Source: Alkalihalobacillus pseudalcaliphilus
GTDB taxonomy: Bacteria; Bacillota; Bacilli; Bacillales; Bacillaceae_D
NCBI GenBank assembly: GCA_001038565.1
Contig: LFJO01000003.1
Location: forward strand, 325,700-375,193
Direction of reading: 5' to 3'
Length of the DNA stretch: 49,494 bases
The stretch's first letter is position 1. Every line of letters starts with the position of its first letter. A program made the translations under genes and the position numbers. The notes under the pieces were generated by a model. The model had not been told where the DNA came from, did no database searches, and saw only the letters and a list, made by a program, of their open reading frames with translations. This document shows, in pieces, positions 35,189 to 44,629 of the stretch.

Positions 35189-35222
35189 TATGCGGGTGAT
35201 TATTTTATCCTTTTTCCGCATA
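35189..35222 (+). other. stem-loop at the 5' end of the rny mRNA
   Basis: TATGCGG (35189-35195) is perfectly complementary to CCGCATA (35216-35222) across a 20-base T-rich loop. It begins at the predicted transcription start (about 35188). The leader is about 118 bases. A stabilising or self-regulatory role is inferred. Confidence 0.6.
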
Positions 35223-35305
35223 TAAACAAAATGGTTAGAAACATAATAAACATGATTATTTGCATGTATGGAACCAACAATTAGATAGCAAGAGGAGGTG
35301 AAAGA

Positions 35306-36880
35306 GTGGATGGTTTAACAAGTGGTTTCCTCTTCCCTGCTTTGCTTGTTGTCGCCGTATTAATCGGTGCAGTTGTTGGATATCTTGTTCGAAAATCCAT
35401 TGCAGAAGCGAAAATTTCAAGTGCGGAGCAAGCCGCCAAACAAATTGTGGAAGACGCGAAGCGCGATGCTGAATCTAGTCGAAAAGAAGCGATCTTAGAA
35501 GCGAAGGATGAAATTCATCAAATTCGTACCGAAGCTGAAAGTGAAGTTCGTGAACGACGAAATGAGATTCAAAAACAAGAGAATCGTTTGGTACAAAAAG
35601 AAGAGATCCTAGACCGTAAGAGTGAAACTTTGGACAAAAAAGAAGAAGCTTTGGATAAAAGGGAGGAATCTCTCACCAAAAAACAACGACAAGTTGAAGA
35701 AACGGAAAGCAAGATTGAGGAAATCGTACAAAAACAAAAAGATGAGCTGGAGCGCATCTCTGGATTTACTCGTGAAGAAGCACGAGAATCTATCCGGAAC
35801 GAACTAGAAGGTGAGCTAGCTCATGAGACAGCTATTTTCATTAAAGAAAGAATGACACAAGCAAAAGAAGAGGCAGATAAAAAGGCTAGAGAAATTTTAT
35901 CATTAGCCCTTCAACGTTGTTCTGCTGATCATGTGGCAGAAACAACCGTTTCCGTAGTCACTCTTCCAAATGATGAGATGAAAGGTCGAATTATCGGTCG
36001 TGAGGGTCGAAATATTCGAGCATTAGAAACGTTAACAGGTATTGATTTAATTATTGATGATACACCTGAAGCGGTAATTTTATCCGGCTTTGATCCAATT
36101 CGCCGTGAAATTGCTCGTGCAGCATTAGAGAAACTAGTTCAAGATGGACGAATTCATCCTGCTCGAATTGAAGAAATGGTGGATAAGTCAAGAAGAGAAG
36201 TGGACGAGGCAATCCGCGAATATGGTGAGCAAGCAACCTTTGAGATGGGTATTCATGGTTTACACCCTGATTTAATTAAGATTTTAGGTCGTCTCAAATT
36301 CAGAACAAGCTATGGACAAAATGTTCTTAAGCACTCGACAGAAGTTGCTTATTTAGCTGGTTTAATGGCTGCTGAACTTGGTGAAGATGTCAAGCTTGCC
36401 AAACGTGCTGGCTTACTTCATGATATCGGTAAAGCGATTGACCATGAAGTCGAAGGTAGTCATGTTGAGATTGGTGTTGAGCTGGCAAGTAAATATAAAG
36501 AGCATCCAGTCGTGATCAATGCGATTGCTTCCCATCATGGTGATGTAGAATCAACATCTGTCATCTCGACGATTGTGGCGGCAGCAGATGCCCTTTCTGC
36601 AGCAAGACCTGGAGCAAGACGTGAGACTTTAGAAACGTATATTAAACGACTTGAGAAACTTGAAGAGATCTCGGAATCGTTTGACGGCGTTGAAAAAACT
36701 TATGCGATTCAAGCTGGGCGTGAAGTACGTATTATGGTTCGCCCTGATGTAGTTGACGATGCTCTAGCGCATAAATTAGCTCGAGAAATTACGAAGAAAA
36801 TAGAAGATGAACTTGACTATCCTGGTCATATTCGTGTTACAGTAATTCGTGAAACAAGAGCCGTTGAATATGCAAAATAA
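35306..36880 (+). CDS. rny: ribonuclease Y
   Basis: Membrane-anchored endoribonuclease that starts decay of many mRNAs. The 524-residue protein has an N-terminal membrane segment (about 9-28) and a long coiled coil to about 200 with imperfect KKEE/KSE repeats. A KH domain ([20 protein letters not shown], 20 residues, near 226-245) and the HD domain ([13 protein letters not shown] and D at about 372-373) follow. GTG 35306 lies after AGGAGGTG. It works with the Y-complex to which RicA (ymcA, 40106) belongs. Ends in a strong terminator. Confidence 0.97.
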   Translation: MDGLTSGFLFPALLVVAVLIGAVVGYLVRKSIAEAKISSAEQAAKQIVEDAKRDAESSRKEAILEAKDEIHQIRTEAESEVRERRNEIQKQENRLVQKEEILDRKSETLDKKEEALDKREESLTKKQRQVEETESKIEEIVQKQKDELERISGFTREEARESIRNELEGELAHETAIFIKERMTQAKEEADKKAREILSLALQRCSADHVAETTVSVVTLPNDEMKGRIIGREGRNIRALETLTGIDLIIDDTPEAVILSGFDPIRREIARAALEKLVQDGRIHPARIEEMVDKSRREVDEAIREYGEQATFEMGIHGLHPDLIKILGRLKFRTSYGQNVLKHSTEVAYLAGLMAAELGEDVKLAKRAGLLHDIGKAIDHEVEGSHVEIGVELASKYKEHPVVINAIASHHGDVESTSVISTIVAAADALSAARPGARRETLETYIKRLEKLEEISESFDGVEKTYAIQAGREVRIMVRPDVVDDALAHKLAREITKKIEDELDYPGHIRVTVIRETRAVEYAK

Positions 36881-36909
36881 AAAAGCGACAATTGTCGCTT
36901 TTTTATTTT
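36880..36909 (+). terminator. intrinsic terminator of rny
   Basis: AAAAGCGACA pairs with TGTCGCTTTT around AT-rich centre, then T-run, directly after the stop codon. Confidence 0.92.
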
Positions 36910-36994
36910 GGGCAAATGGATATATGGGTGTAGATGACGAAGAGAGAAAGATCGATTATACTATTGAAAGACTAATGATAGAAATGAGGATGTT

Positions 36995-37792
36995 ATGAGA
37001 ATTTTATTTGTTGGTGACGTAGTTGGCTCACCAGGTAGAGCAATGGTAGATGAATATCTGCCCAGATTAAAACAGAAATACAAACCTACTTTGACTATTA
37101 TAAATGGGGAGAACGCTGCATCTGGTAAAGGCATTACTGAAAAAATATATAAAGGGTTTTTAGATGCAGGAGCTCAAGCTATTACATTAGGAAATCATAG
37201 TTTTGATAAAAAGGAAATTTTTGATTTTATTGATGATGCCAAAAATCTTGTTCGACCTGCCAATTATCCCCCGGGTGTTCCAGGTAAAGGTTATACGTTT
37301 GTGAAAATTAATCAAATTGAGGTTGCCGTTATTAATTTAATGGGAAGGACTTTTTTACCGCCTATTGATTGTCCTTTTAGAAAAGCCGATCAAATTTTAG
37401 CAGAAGTGAAAAAAAGAACACCATATATTTTTGTTGATTTCCATGCTGAGGCCACAAGTGAAAAGCAGGCAATGGGGTGGTATTTAGATGGAAAAGTGAC
37501 GGCTGTAGTAGGTACTCATACGCATGTGCAAACGGCCGATGAACGGATTTTACCGGAAGGGACAGCTTATATCACTGATGTTGGGATGACAGGTCCGTAT
37601 GACGGGATTTTAGGTGTAGAAAAAGATGTTATCATTCAGCGATTTTTAACAAGTTTACCAGCAAGGTTTGAAGTAACGCATGGAAGGGAACAATTAAACG
37701 GAGTGGTAATTGATGTCGACCCGAAGACGGGGTTAGCAAAATCAATTCAACGAATTCTTATTAATGAAGATCAGCCCTTCTTTTCTATATAA
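36995..37792 (+). CDS. ymdB: YmdB-like 2',3'-cyclic-nucleotide phosphodiesterase
   Basis: A 265-residue metallophosphoesterase. Metal ligands are visible at D8 (FVGDVVGSPGR), E39-N40 (INGENAASGKG), N67-H68 (GNHSF), H near 150 (VDFHAEATSEK) and THTHVQTADE. The family usually has GNHTWD where this one has GNHSFD. In B. subtilis YmdB affects biofilm and motility decisions and spore formation. It follows rny as in that species but behind a terminator, so it probably has its own promoter. Start ATG 36995, with GAAATGAGGATG upstream. Confidence 0.94.
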   Translation: MRILFVGDVVGSPGRAMVDEYLPRLKQKYKPTLTIINGENAASGKGITEKIYKGFLDAGAQAITLGNHSFDKKEIFDFIDDAKNLVRPANYPPGVPGKGYTFVKINQIEVAVINLMGRTFLPPIDCPFRKADQILAEVKKRTPYIFVDFHAEATSEKQAMGWYLDGKVTAVVGTHTHVQTADERILPEGTAYITDVGMTGPYDGILGVEKDVIIQRFLTSLPARFEVTHGREQLNGVVIDVDPKTGLAKSIQRILINEDQPFFSI

Positions 37793-37832
37793 TCAGACTA
37801 AAGAATGATTCTTTAGAAATTTATATGTGAAA

Positions 37833-37860
37833 GCAGGAATATGTCTTGATTTTGCGAAAT
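37833..37860 (+). promoter_or_regulatory. candidate sigma-H promoter of spoVS
   Basis: GCAGGAATA (37833-37841), 11 bases, TGCGAAAT (37853-37860), close to the sigma-H consensus RnAGGAwWW-11/12-RnnGAAww with one mismatch. spoVS is sigma-H controlled in B. subtilis. Confidence 0.5.
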
Positions 37861-37981
37861 ATTAATAACTATCGGCATCTCTTGTACAATATCACCCAAG
37901 AGTGTATGTTCAATTGGTTTACCTTTTGTCCACGTCTTAGCTAGAACGATTATTTAGTCGTCATAAAAGGAGGTACAAGAA

Positions 37982-38242
37982 ATGGAAGTTTTAAAAGTTT
38001 CAGCAAAATCCACACCAAATTCTGTCGCTGGTGCTCTAGCTGGAGTCATTCGTGAACGAGGAGCAGCGGAAATTCAAGCGATTGGAGCAGGAGCCCTGAA
38101 CCAATCAATTAAAGCGATTGCGATTGCACGAGGGTTTGTCGCACCGAGTGGAATTGACTTAGTTTGTATTCCTGCTTTCACTGATATTGAAATTGATGGT
38201 GAAGAGCGAACGGCGATTAAACTGATTGTTGAGCCAAGATAA
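37982..38242 (+). CDS. spoVS: stage V sporulation protein S
   Basis: An 86-residue Alba-like small protein, nearly invariant among spore formers: MEVLKVSAKSTPNSVAGALA, IRERGAAEIQAIGAGALNQ and ERTAIKLIVEP. In B. subtilis it acts on spore coat assembly and on division timing during sporulation. The start is ATG behind AAAGGAGGT. It is monocistronic, with a sigma-H-like promoter and its own terminator. The tdh-kbl genes next to it in B. subtilis are absent. Confidence 0.98.
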   Translation: MEVLKVSAKSTPNSVAGALAGVIRERGAAEIQAIGAGALNQSIKAIAIARGFVAPSGIDLVCIPAFTDIEIDGEERTAIKLIVEPR

Positions 38243-38280
38243 TTGCCGTAACAACATGAATGTGTATCAGCATATGGCTG

Positions 38281-38313
38281 GCCATAGGAAGAGATTCTTC
38301 TTATGGCTTTTTT
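38281..38313 (+). terminator. intrinsic terminator of spoVS
   Basis: GCCATAGGAAGA pairs with TCTTCTTATGGC (one mismatch) around a short loop, followed by six T. Confidence 0.88.
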
Positions 38314-38353
38314 ATGGTGTCTTTGACGATTTATGGGCGACATAGAAGATTCA

Positions 38354-38382
38354 TTGTTTTTCAAGATAAAGACAAGTATAAT
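38354..38382 (+). promoter_or_regulatory. sigma-A promoter of miaB
   Basis: TTGTTT (38354-38359), 17 bases, perfect TATAAT (38377-38382), about 98 bases before the miaB start. Confidence 0.65.
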
Positions 38383-38480
38383 ATACTATTGAATGTTTCC
38401 ATTTTGTTGATTCGTTTCACCTATCTTTCTGTAGTTCTAGTTATGATAGGTTTTGATATTGAAGGAAAGGGAGTTTTTTC

Positions 38481-40106
38481 ATGAATGAAGAACAAAGATT
38501 AGGGAGTCATGGAAATACAGAAGAGTCTTCCGAAAAGGACGTAAAATCCTCGAACGGAAAAGCTAAAGACTATAGTAAGTATTTCGATTTTTCTAATGCC
38601 AAAATAATCTCGGAAGATGGAAATAAAAAAGTGATTCGAATTCAGGGTCGAGAGATCTCTATTTTAGATCAACCAGATTATAAGCAAGGAAAGCGTCGTG
38701 GCAAAGAGGATATTCAGGTAATTCGTCCAGACTCTTTAATCCCAGATGATATGAAACATATTGGTGTAGGAAAAAAGTTTATGATTCGCACATATGGCTG
38801 TCAAATGAATGTTCATGACTCAGAGAATATGAGCGGGTTATTATTAGAAATGGGGTTTTCTGAAACGGATCGTACTGAGGATGCCGATGTCATTCTTCTA
38901 AATACGTGTGCGATACGTGAAAATGCTGAGAATAAAGTGTTTGGTGAAATCGGTCATTTGAAAACATTAAAGCAAGAACGCCCTGAGTTAATTCTTGGTA
39001 TTTGTGGCTGTATGTCACAGGAAGAAAGTGTCGTCAATCGGATTATGCAAAAGCATCAGCATATGGATTTAATCTTTGGGACTCATAATATCCATCGCTT
39101 ACCACATTTGCTTAAGGAAGCTATTTTTGGTAAAGAAATGGTCATTGAGGTTTGGTCAAAAGAAGGCGATATTATTGAAAACATGCCACGAGAAAGAAAA
39201 GGAAAGACGCAAGCCTGGGTTAATATAATGTATGGCTGTGATAAGTTCTGTACATACTGTATCGTGCCTTATACACGGGGGAAGGAAAGAAGTAGACGTC
39301 CTGAAGATATCATTGAGGAAGTGCGTAATTTAGCGAGACAAGGTTATAAAGAAATTACATTACTTGGACAAAATGTGAATGCTTACGGGAAGGATTTAAA
39401 GGATATCGATTATCGATTAGGACATTTAATGGATGATATCCATAAAATTGATATCCCTCGTGTAAGGTTTACAACAAGTCACCCTCGTGATTTTGATGAT
39501 CACCTTATTCAAGTACTTGCTAAAGGTGGCAATTTAGTTGAACATATTCATTTACCTGTACAGCATGGGAATTCACAAATACTCAAGCTGATGGCACGTA
39601 AGTATTCTCGTGAACAATATATTGAGTTAGCAAATAAAATTAAAGACACGATTCCTAATGCTTCGTTTACAACCGATTTAATTGTTGGTTTTCCAAACGA
39701 AACCGAAGAACAATTTGAGGATACATTATCATTAGTACGTGAGATTGAATTTGATAGTGCGTTTACGTATATTTATTCGCCTCGTGAAGGTACACCTGCA
39801 GCAAAAATGAAAGACAATGTCCCTGACGAAGTGAAAAAGGAACGACTTGCTCGTTTAAATGCATTAGTTAACGAGATCTCTGCAAAGAAAAACCTTGATT
39901 ATGAAGGGAAAGTTGTAGAGGTTCTTGTAGAAGGTGAAAGTAAGAAAAATCCGGACGTTCTAGCAGGGCGTACACGGACGAATCGTTTAGTGAATTTTAG
40001 AGGTCCAAAATCGGCCATAGGAACAATCGTGTATGTGAAAGTTACGGATGTAAAAACGTGGTCATTAAGTGGAGAGTTAGTTCAATCAGTGGAGGTAACG
40101 AAATAA
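38481..40106 (+). CDS. miaB: tRNA-2-methylthio-N6-dimethylallyladenosine synthase MiaB
   Basis: Radical-SAM methylthiotransferase that adds the 2-methylthio group to i6A37 in tRNA, after MiaA (47448 here). The 541-residue protein has a charged N-terminal extension of about 95 residues, typical of Bacillus MiaB. The MTTase domain has cysteines in [16 protein letters not shown] and GICGCM. The radical-SAM cluster is C253-x3-C257-x2-C260, followed by a C-terminal TRAM domain ([21 protein letters not shown]). The stop shares one base with the ymcA start. Start ATG 38481 behind GAAAGGGAG. Confidence 0.96.
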   Translation: MNEEQRLGSHGNTEESSEKDVKSSNGKAKDYSKYFDFSNAKIISEDGNKKVIRIQGREISILDQPDYKQGKRRGKEDIQVIRPDSLIPDDMKHIGVGKKFMIRTYGCQMNVHDSENMSGLLLEMGFSETDRTEDADVILLNTCAIRENAENKVFGEIGHLKTLKQERPELILGICGCMSQEESVVNRIMQKHQHMDLIFGTHNIHRLPHLLKEAIFGKEMVIEVWSKEGDIIENMPRERKGKTQAWVNIMYGCDKFCTYCIVPYTRGKERSRRPEDIIEEVRNLARQGYKEITLLGQNVNAYGKDLKDIDYRLGHLMDDIHKIDIPRVRFTTSHPRDFDDHLIQVLAKGGNLVEHIHLPVQHGNSQILKLMARKYSREQYIELANKIKDTIPNASFTTDLIVGFPNETEEQFEDTLSLVREIEFDSAFTYIYSPREGTPAAKMKDNVPDEVKKERLARLNALVNEISAKKNLDYEGKVVEVLVEGESKKNPDVLAGRTRTNRLVNFRGPKSAIGTIVYVKVTDVKTWSLSGELVQSVEVTK

Positions 40107-40537
40107 TGGAAGCAAAGTATACTAGACAAGATATAATTGAAAAAGCAAAAGACTTAGCCGTGATGATGGCTCAAACAGAAGAGGTTGATTTTTTTAAGAA
40201 GGCAGAGAAAAAGATTAATGAGCACCTTCGTGTTCAAGAATTAATCGCACAAATTAAGAAGTTACAAAAAGAAGCGGTTAATTTAAAGCATTATCAGAAA
40301 GGTGAAGCTTTAAAGCAAACAGAAGCAAAGATTGAGGAATTGCAGACGGAAATTGAGGAAATCCCACTTGTGCAAGAATTCCAACAAAGTCAAGCCGATG
40401 TCAATGACCTTCTTCAAATTGTGACAAATGCCATTTCACGAAAAATTACAGAAGAAGTAATTATTTCAATGGGTGGCGATGTCCAAAAAGGAACAACGAT
40501 GAAAAACCCTCTTATTCAAGATTCATGTGAAAAATAA
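40106..40537 (+). CDS. ymcA: RicA (YmcA), Y-complex subunit
   Basis: A 143-residue helical protein of the YlbF/YmcA family. With YlbF and YaaT it forms the complex that binds RNase Y and promotes mRNA maturation, competence, biofilm and sporulation in B. subtilis. TEEVDFFKKAEKKINEH, QAVNLKHY-like EAVNLKHYQKGEALKQ and IPLVQEFQQSQADVNDLLQ are characteristic. The only cysteine is near the C-terminus (DSCEK), where family members have an iron-sulphur ligand. ATG 40106 overlaps the miaB stop by one base behind GGAGG; a longer in-frame start inside miaB is not needed. Confidence 0.94.
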   Translation: MEAKYTRQDIIEKAKDLAVMMAQTEEVDFFKKAEKKINEHLRVQELIAQIKKLQKEAVNLKHYQKGEALKQTEAKIEELQTEIEEIPLVQEFQQSQADVNDLLQIVTNAISRKITEEVIISMGGDVQKGTTMKNPLIQDSCEK

Positions 40538-40545
40538 GTAAATGG

Positions 40546-40582
40546 AACCAGGAAGGCGTCGAGGGCTTTTCTGGTTTTTTCT
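40546..40582 (+). terminator. intrinsic terminator of miaB-ymcA
   Basis: AACCAGGAA pairs with TTTTCTGGTT (one mismatch) and runs into six T. The 185 bases between this and the cotE terminator hold no gene. Confidence 0.8.
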
Positions 40583-40767
40583 AATGTAAACAAAATGATA
40601 GCCTCAATCTTTAGTAAGTGCTGAAGTAGTGGTAGTCACGTTTTCTCGAAGATAGATGGGATTTTATTCTGCCGTCACGGCGAAGTTGGCCCACATTTCC
40701 TGCTTTTCACTGTGAGTATACCTCAATCTCACTGCCATATTAGTTTTCTTACATTCATAGAAAACTT

Positions 40768-40796
40768 AAAAAAAGACCAGGGTTACTGGTCTTTAA
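40768..40796 (-). terminator. intrinsic terminator of cotE
   Basis: On the minus strand AAAGACCAG pairs perfectly with CTGGTCTTT across five bases and is followed by T. It overlaps the cotE stop codon. The flanking A/T runs may also let it stop plus-strand transcripts. Confidence 0.85.
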
Positions 40797-41362
40797 TTTT
40801 TTTCCATTTCTTGATGAAGGAAATTTGGGTCGAGACGCTCGAATTCTTCATCGCTCACTTCATCCTCTTCATCATCCGACGCGAATGTTCGAATGACTCC
40901 ATCTGGATTGCAAGCAACAGAGATTTTCGTTTCTCCAATACATTCAACTAAAAATTCACGTTCAACTTGTACGGCAACACGATTTCCATCCTCTGCAATC
41001 GTTGCTTCTAAAGTGTTTGGCTGTTGGATAGCCTCTGCTAAGACTTCCATGTTTGTAGATAACACATTTTGGTCACGCTCTGTTAATTCAATAATGTCTG
41101 TAAAGGTGACTGTTTGCGAAACGACCTCCGTCTTCGTATTATTAGCATACGAAAACCAAACATTAATGTCATAACTACCTGTTACTTCAACATTTTCACC
41201 TTTTTGTGCTGCATCATATTTGTGGTTAATGACCCAGCAACCAAGAATGCTCGTAGGCCTGTTTGTCGGTTTAATATGATGGGTAGCTTCTGAGAATTTA
41301 CGTCCTCTCCCGCATACGGCTTTTGTTATGATCTCTCGATAATTAAAATCATTTTGAGCCAT
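40793..41362 (-). CDS. cotE: spore coat morphogenetic protein CotE
   Basis: Directs assembly of the outer spore coat on the mother-cell side. The 189-residue protein has YREIITKAVCGRGRKFSEAT, GCWVINHKYDA and DINVWFSYANNTKTEVVS, close to B. subtilis CotE. It ends in an acidic tail (DDEEDEVSDEEFERLDP). ATG 41362 is taken; a GTG at 41368 is equally placed relative to the AGGAGGG site (41373-41380, reverse) and would add two residues. In B. subtilis cotE lies between ymcA and mutS on the same strand as both; here it is inverted. It has its own terminator. Confidence 0.95.
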   Translation of the reverse strand: MAQNDFNYREIITKAVCGRGRKFSEATHHIKPTNRPTSILGCWVINHKYDAAQKGENVEVTGSYDINVWFSYANNTKTEVVSQTVTFTDIIELTERDQNVLSTNMEVLAEAIQQPNTLEATIAEDGNRVAVQVEREFLVECIGETKISVACNPDGVIRTFASDDEEDEVSDEEFERLDPNFLHQEMEKN

Positions 41363-41452
41363 GTTCACATTACCCTCCTCTTAATCATTTAATCTAAGTA
41401 GTTCGTAGCTTTGTGGCTTAACATCGTTCGCCTAGCCAAACTATTCACTGAC

Positions 41453-41479
41453 ATCCTATGCAGGACAAATGACTAGTGT
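41453..41479 (-). promoter_or_regulatory. possible sigma-K promoter of cotE
   Basis: On the minus strand AC (41479-41478), 17 bases, then CATAGGAT (41460-41453), one base short of the full CATAnnnTA. A CATATCGT near 41523 could be a sigma-E -10, but no matching -35 was found at the right distance. Confidence 0.3.
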
Positions 41480-41728
41480 TCCAAATTTCCTCATGATAAA
41501 AAATTCATTATCTTTATCACGATATGATAAACATAACTAAATTAGACGTTATGCCAAATAAAAAACCATTAAGAAATTCTAAATCAATTATGAACAATTG
41601 GATGAATCTGGCATATATCAAACAGGAGAGAAAAGAATTTTAGTAGTGTAAGGAAAGAGGGAAGAAACAACTAACACAAGAAAAAGTTAGGGTTTGAGCT
41701 CCAGAAACAATTAGCCAGATTCACTTCG

Positions 41729-41867
41729 CCACCAACAAATATGAAAGTTTGTTTTTGTTCTTTGTAAGAATGATTATGAACCTGAGAATTAGATGTAATC
41801 CAGCGGATCGTAATTTTCGGTAGCGACAAGTAACGCTCTATGTTCGCACCAACTTTCATACAATAAA
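41729..41867 (+). repeat. dispersed composite repeat, locus D
   Basis: It starts with CCACCAACAAATATGAAAG (41729-41747) and ends with AACTTTCATACAATAAA (41851-41867). There is no tandem array inside. It accounts for part of the 564-base gap between cotE and mutS; the rest (41381-41726) shows no gene. A 75-codon minus-strand frame here again reads TFIFVGGE from the repeat and is rejected. Confidence 0.65.
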
Positions 41868-41900
41868 CCTTATAATCTATTAGGTTCAAATTAAGCAATA

Positions 41901-41909
41901 TGTTATAAT
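41901..41909 (+). promoter_or_regulatory. extended -10 promoter of mutS
   Basis: TGTTATAAT is a perfect extended -10, 36 bases before the mutS ATG. No good -35 is seen. It lies 34 bases after the end of repeat locus D. Confidence 0.6.
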
Positions 41910-41944
41910 AGCAACATCTAAAAGATGGACGGCGGAGGTTAACA

Positions 41945-44605
41945 ATGGCTGAACAAACACCAATGATGAAGCAATATTTAGAGATTAAGGCAAAGCACCA
42001 GGATGCCTTTTTATTTTTTCGTTTAGGCGATTTCTACGAATTATTCCATGAAGACGCCATCAAGGCGGCTCAGGAATTAGAGATCACCTTAACTGGACGT
42101 GGAAAAGGTGAAGATCGAATCCCAATGTGCGGTGTACCACACCATTCTGCAGATTCGTATATGACTAGACTCATAGAAAAAGGCTACAAAATAGCCATAT
42201 GTGAGCAAGTAGAGGACCCGGCAGTGGCTAAAGGAGTCGTTAAACGCGAAGTGGTCCGGATTTTAACTCCCGGAACAGTCGTAGAAAAAGGGATGATCCA
42301 AGAGAAAGAGAATCATTTTATTACTTCGATTACCCAATTCCCTGATCAAACCATTGGCTTTATTCGTACTGATTTATCAACAGGAGAAAATGAAGTCACT
42401 CTACTAGGAGATGATCCACAGGAAATCATTCAAGAACTCACTTCTTCCAAAGCACGAGAACTTGTTGTTTCCGCAGATTTCTCCAGCGATAAGCTTACTA
42501 AGATTAAAGAAGCATTAACGATCACGATTTCTTATGAGGAAGATGAAAGCGAATTGACGGAGTATAAGCACCTCGTTCATTCGTTAGAACAAAAAAAATT
42601 ACAAACGACTTTTTGGAGAATGTGCCAGTATTTAGTGCGGACACAAAAGCGTTCATTAAACCATTTACAAGCTGTCCACTATTACCCTGCTAACTCCTAT
42701 TTGAAGATTGACAGGCACTCTAAAAGAAACTTAGAATTGACGGAAACATTAAGAGATAAGAAAAAACAAGGTGCCTTGATTGGTGTACTCGACCAAACGG
42801 TGACAGCAATGGGGGGAAGAATGCTCAAGAAATGGGTTGAGCAACCTTTACTAAATCAAACGATCATTGAGCAAAGACTTGATACCGTTCATGTTTTTAT
42901 CAAGCACTATTTTGAACGTGAAGAATTAAGAGATGAATTAAAACAAGTATATGATTTAGAGCGTTTAGTTGGGCGAATTGCCTATGGAAATGTCAATGCA
43001 CGTGAACTTATTCAACTTAAGCGTTCTTTGATGAAAATTCCTGTTGTACAAGCACTATTGAAGGAGATGGATGCCGAATTAGAGGCTCACTTTTTTAAGG
43101 GGCATACAACGTATGAATCACTCATTGAAAAGTTAGAAGCGAGCATCATCGAAGACCCGCCCGTTTCAGTTAAAGATGGCGGCATCATTAAATCAGGCTT
43201 CCATCAAGAATTAGATATTTATCGTGATGCTAGTGTAAACGGAAAGAGATGGATTGCAGAGCTAGAACAAAAGGAAAGGCAAGTAACGGGTATTAAGACT
43301 TTAAAGGTCGGGTACAACAAAGTGTTTGGTTATTATATCGAGGTGACGAAAGCGAATGTAGCATCTCTACCAGAAGGGCGATATGAACGCAAACAAACTT
43401 TAACCAATGCTGAACGTTATATTACACCTGAATTAAAAGAAAAAGAAGCGATGATTCTTGGTGCTGAGGAGAAAATGGTTGAGCTTGAATATCAGTTATT
43501 TTCTTCGATTAGAGAAGAGGCTAAACAATATGTGGAACCGATTCAAAAATTAGCGAAGTCAATTAGCGAACTAGATGTTTTATTAGGGTTTGCTACGATT
43601 GCTGAAAATAAGCACTATATACGGCCTCTATTTTCGAGCAAAAAACATGTCAGCATTATCGGTGGACGCCATCCGGTAGTCGAAACGGTTATACCAAAAG
43701 GTGACTATGTGGCTAATGATGTAAAGCTTGAAACTGAGCGAGAAATGTTATTAATAACAGGTCCGAATATGGCCGGTAAAAGTACGTATATGAGGCAGTT
43801 AGCGTTAATTGTTGTCATGGCTCAAATTGGCTGTTATGTACCGGCAGAAGAAGCAGAATTACCGATTTTTGATCAAATTTTTACCCGTATTGGAGCGGCA
43901 GATGATCTGGCGAGTGGACAAAGTACATTTATGGTGGAAATGTTAGAAACGCAATATGCCTTAACGAAAGCGACTCAAAATAGTTTAATCCTTTTAGACG
44001 AAATTGGGCGTGGTACGTCTACGTATGATGGTATCGCCCTTGCCCAAGCTATCATTGAGTATATTCATGACGAAGTGAAAGCTAAAACATTGTTTTCTAC
44101 TCATTATCATGAGTTAACAAGTCTTTCCGATCACTTAAAGAATCTGCAAAATGTTCATGTATCCGCAACAGAGGACCAAGGGCATGTCGTATTTTTGCAT
44201 AAAGTCATTGAAGGACAAGCAGACAGAAGTTATGGGATTTATGTAGCTGAGCTTGCTCAAATGCCTAGACCAGTCACAGAACGGGCGGAGAAATTATTAG
44301 TAGAGTTAGAGCAGGGAATGAAACATATTCCTGTTGCGGCAACAGTAGAACCAGACCAGATAGCATCTGATATTGAAAAAATTTCACGACCAAAAACAAA
44401 GCCTAGCAACGATGAGGTTGAATTTATACATGAAGAACCTGAACAGTTATCTTTATTTAAAGAAATGGATGTGTTAGAAGAGCGTAGTCCACTATCGAAA
44501 AAAGAAAAGCAACTCGTGAAAAAAATTAAAGAGCTAGATATTTTGCACTTAACGCCATTTGAAGCGATGCAAAAAGTGTATGAATGGCAAAAGTCTCTAA
44601 AATAG
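41945..44605 (+). CDS. mutS: DNA mismatch repair protein MutS
   Basis: Recognises base mismatches and small loops in new DNA. The 886-residue protein is of MutS1 type: the mismatch-wedge F30-x-E32 is in RLGDFYELF and CGVPHHSADSY follows. The ATPase has TGPNMAGKSTYMRQLA near 605-620, DEIGRGTSTYDG and THYHEL. A beta-clamp-binding motif QLSLF is visible at 834-838. It starts at ATG 41945 behind GGCGGAGG and is 24 bases from mutL. The first gene of mutS-mutL-methyltransferase-miaA-hfq. Confidence 0.98.
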   Translation: MAEQTPMMKQYLEIKAKHQDAFLFFRLGDFYELFHEDAIKAAQELEITLTGRGKGEDRIPMCGVPHHSADSYMTRLIEKGYKIAICEQVEDPAVAKGVVKREVVRILTPGTVVEKGMIQEKENHFITSITQFPDQTIGFIRTDLSTGENEVTLLGDDPQEIIQELTSSKARELVVSADFSSDKLTKIKEALTITISYEEDESELTEYKHLVHSLEQKKLQTTFWRMCQYLVRTQKRSLNHLQAVHYYPANSYLKIDRHSKRNLELTETLRDKKKQGALIGVLDQTVTAMGGRMLKKWVEQPLLNQTIIEQRLDTVHVFIKHYFEREELRDELKQVYDLERLVGRIAYGNVNARELIQLKRSLMKIPVVQALLKEMDAELEAHFFKGHTTYESLIEKLEASIIEDPPVSVKDGGIIKSGFHQELDIYRDASVNGKRWIAELEQKERQVTGIKTLKVGYNKVFGYYIEVTKANVASLPEGRYERKQTLTNAERYITPELKEKEAMILGAEEKMVELEYQLFSSIREEAKQYVEPIQKLAKSISELDVLLGFATIAENKHYIRPLFSSKKHVSIIGGRHPVVETVIPKGDYVANDVKLETEREMLLITGPNMAGKSTYMRQLALIVVMAQIGCYVPAEEAELPIFDQIFTRIGAADDLASGQSTFMVEMLETQYALTKATQNSLILLDEIGRGTSTYDGIALAQAIIEYIHDEVKAKTLFSTHYHELTSLSDHLKNLQNVHVSATEDQGHVVFLHKVIEGQADRSYGIYVAELAQMPRPVTERAEKLLVELEQGMKHIPVAATVEPDQIASDIEKISRPKTKPSNDEVEFIHEEPEQLSLFKEMDVLEERSPLSKKEKQLVKKIKELDILHLTPFEAMQKVYEWQKSLK

Positions 44606-44629
44606 TAAAGAGAGAGGAGAGTATGACAG

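Noticed and set aside
38260-38484. 74-codon frame between spoVS and miaB
   Set aside because: It reads through the spoVS terminator and the miaB promoter and has no binding site.
40712-40951. 79-codon plus-strand frame opposite the end of cotE
   Set aside because: It is antisense to a clear cotE gene and crosses its terminator; no family features.
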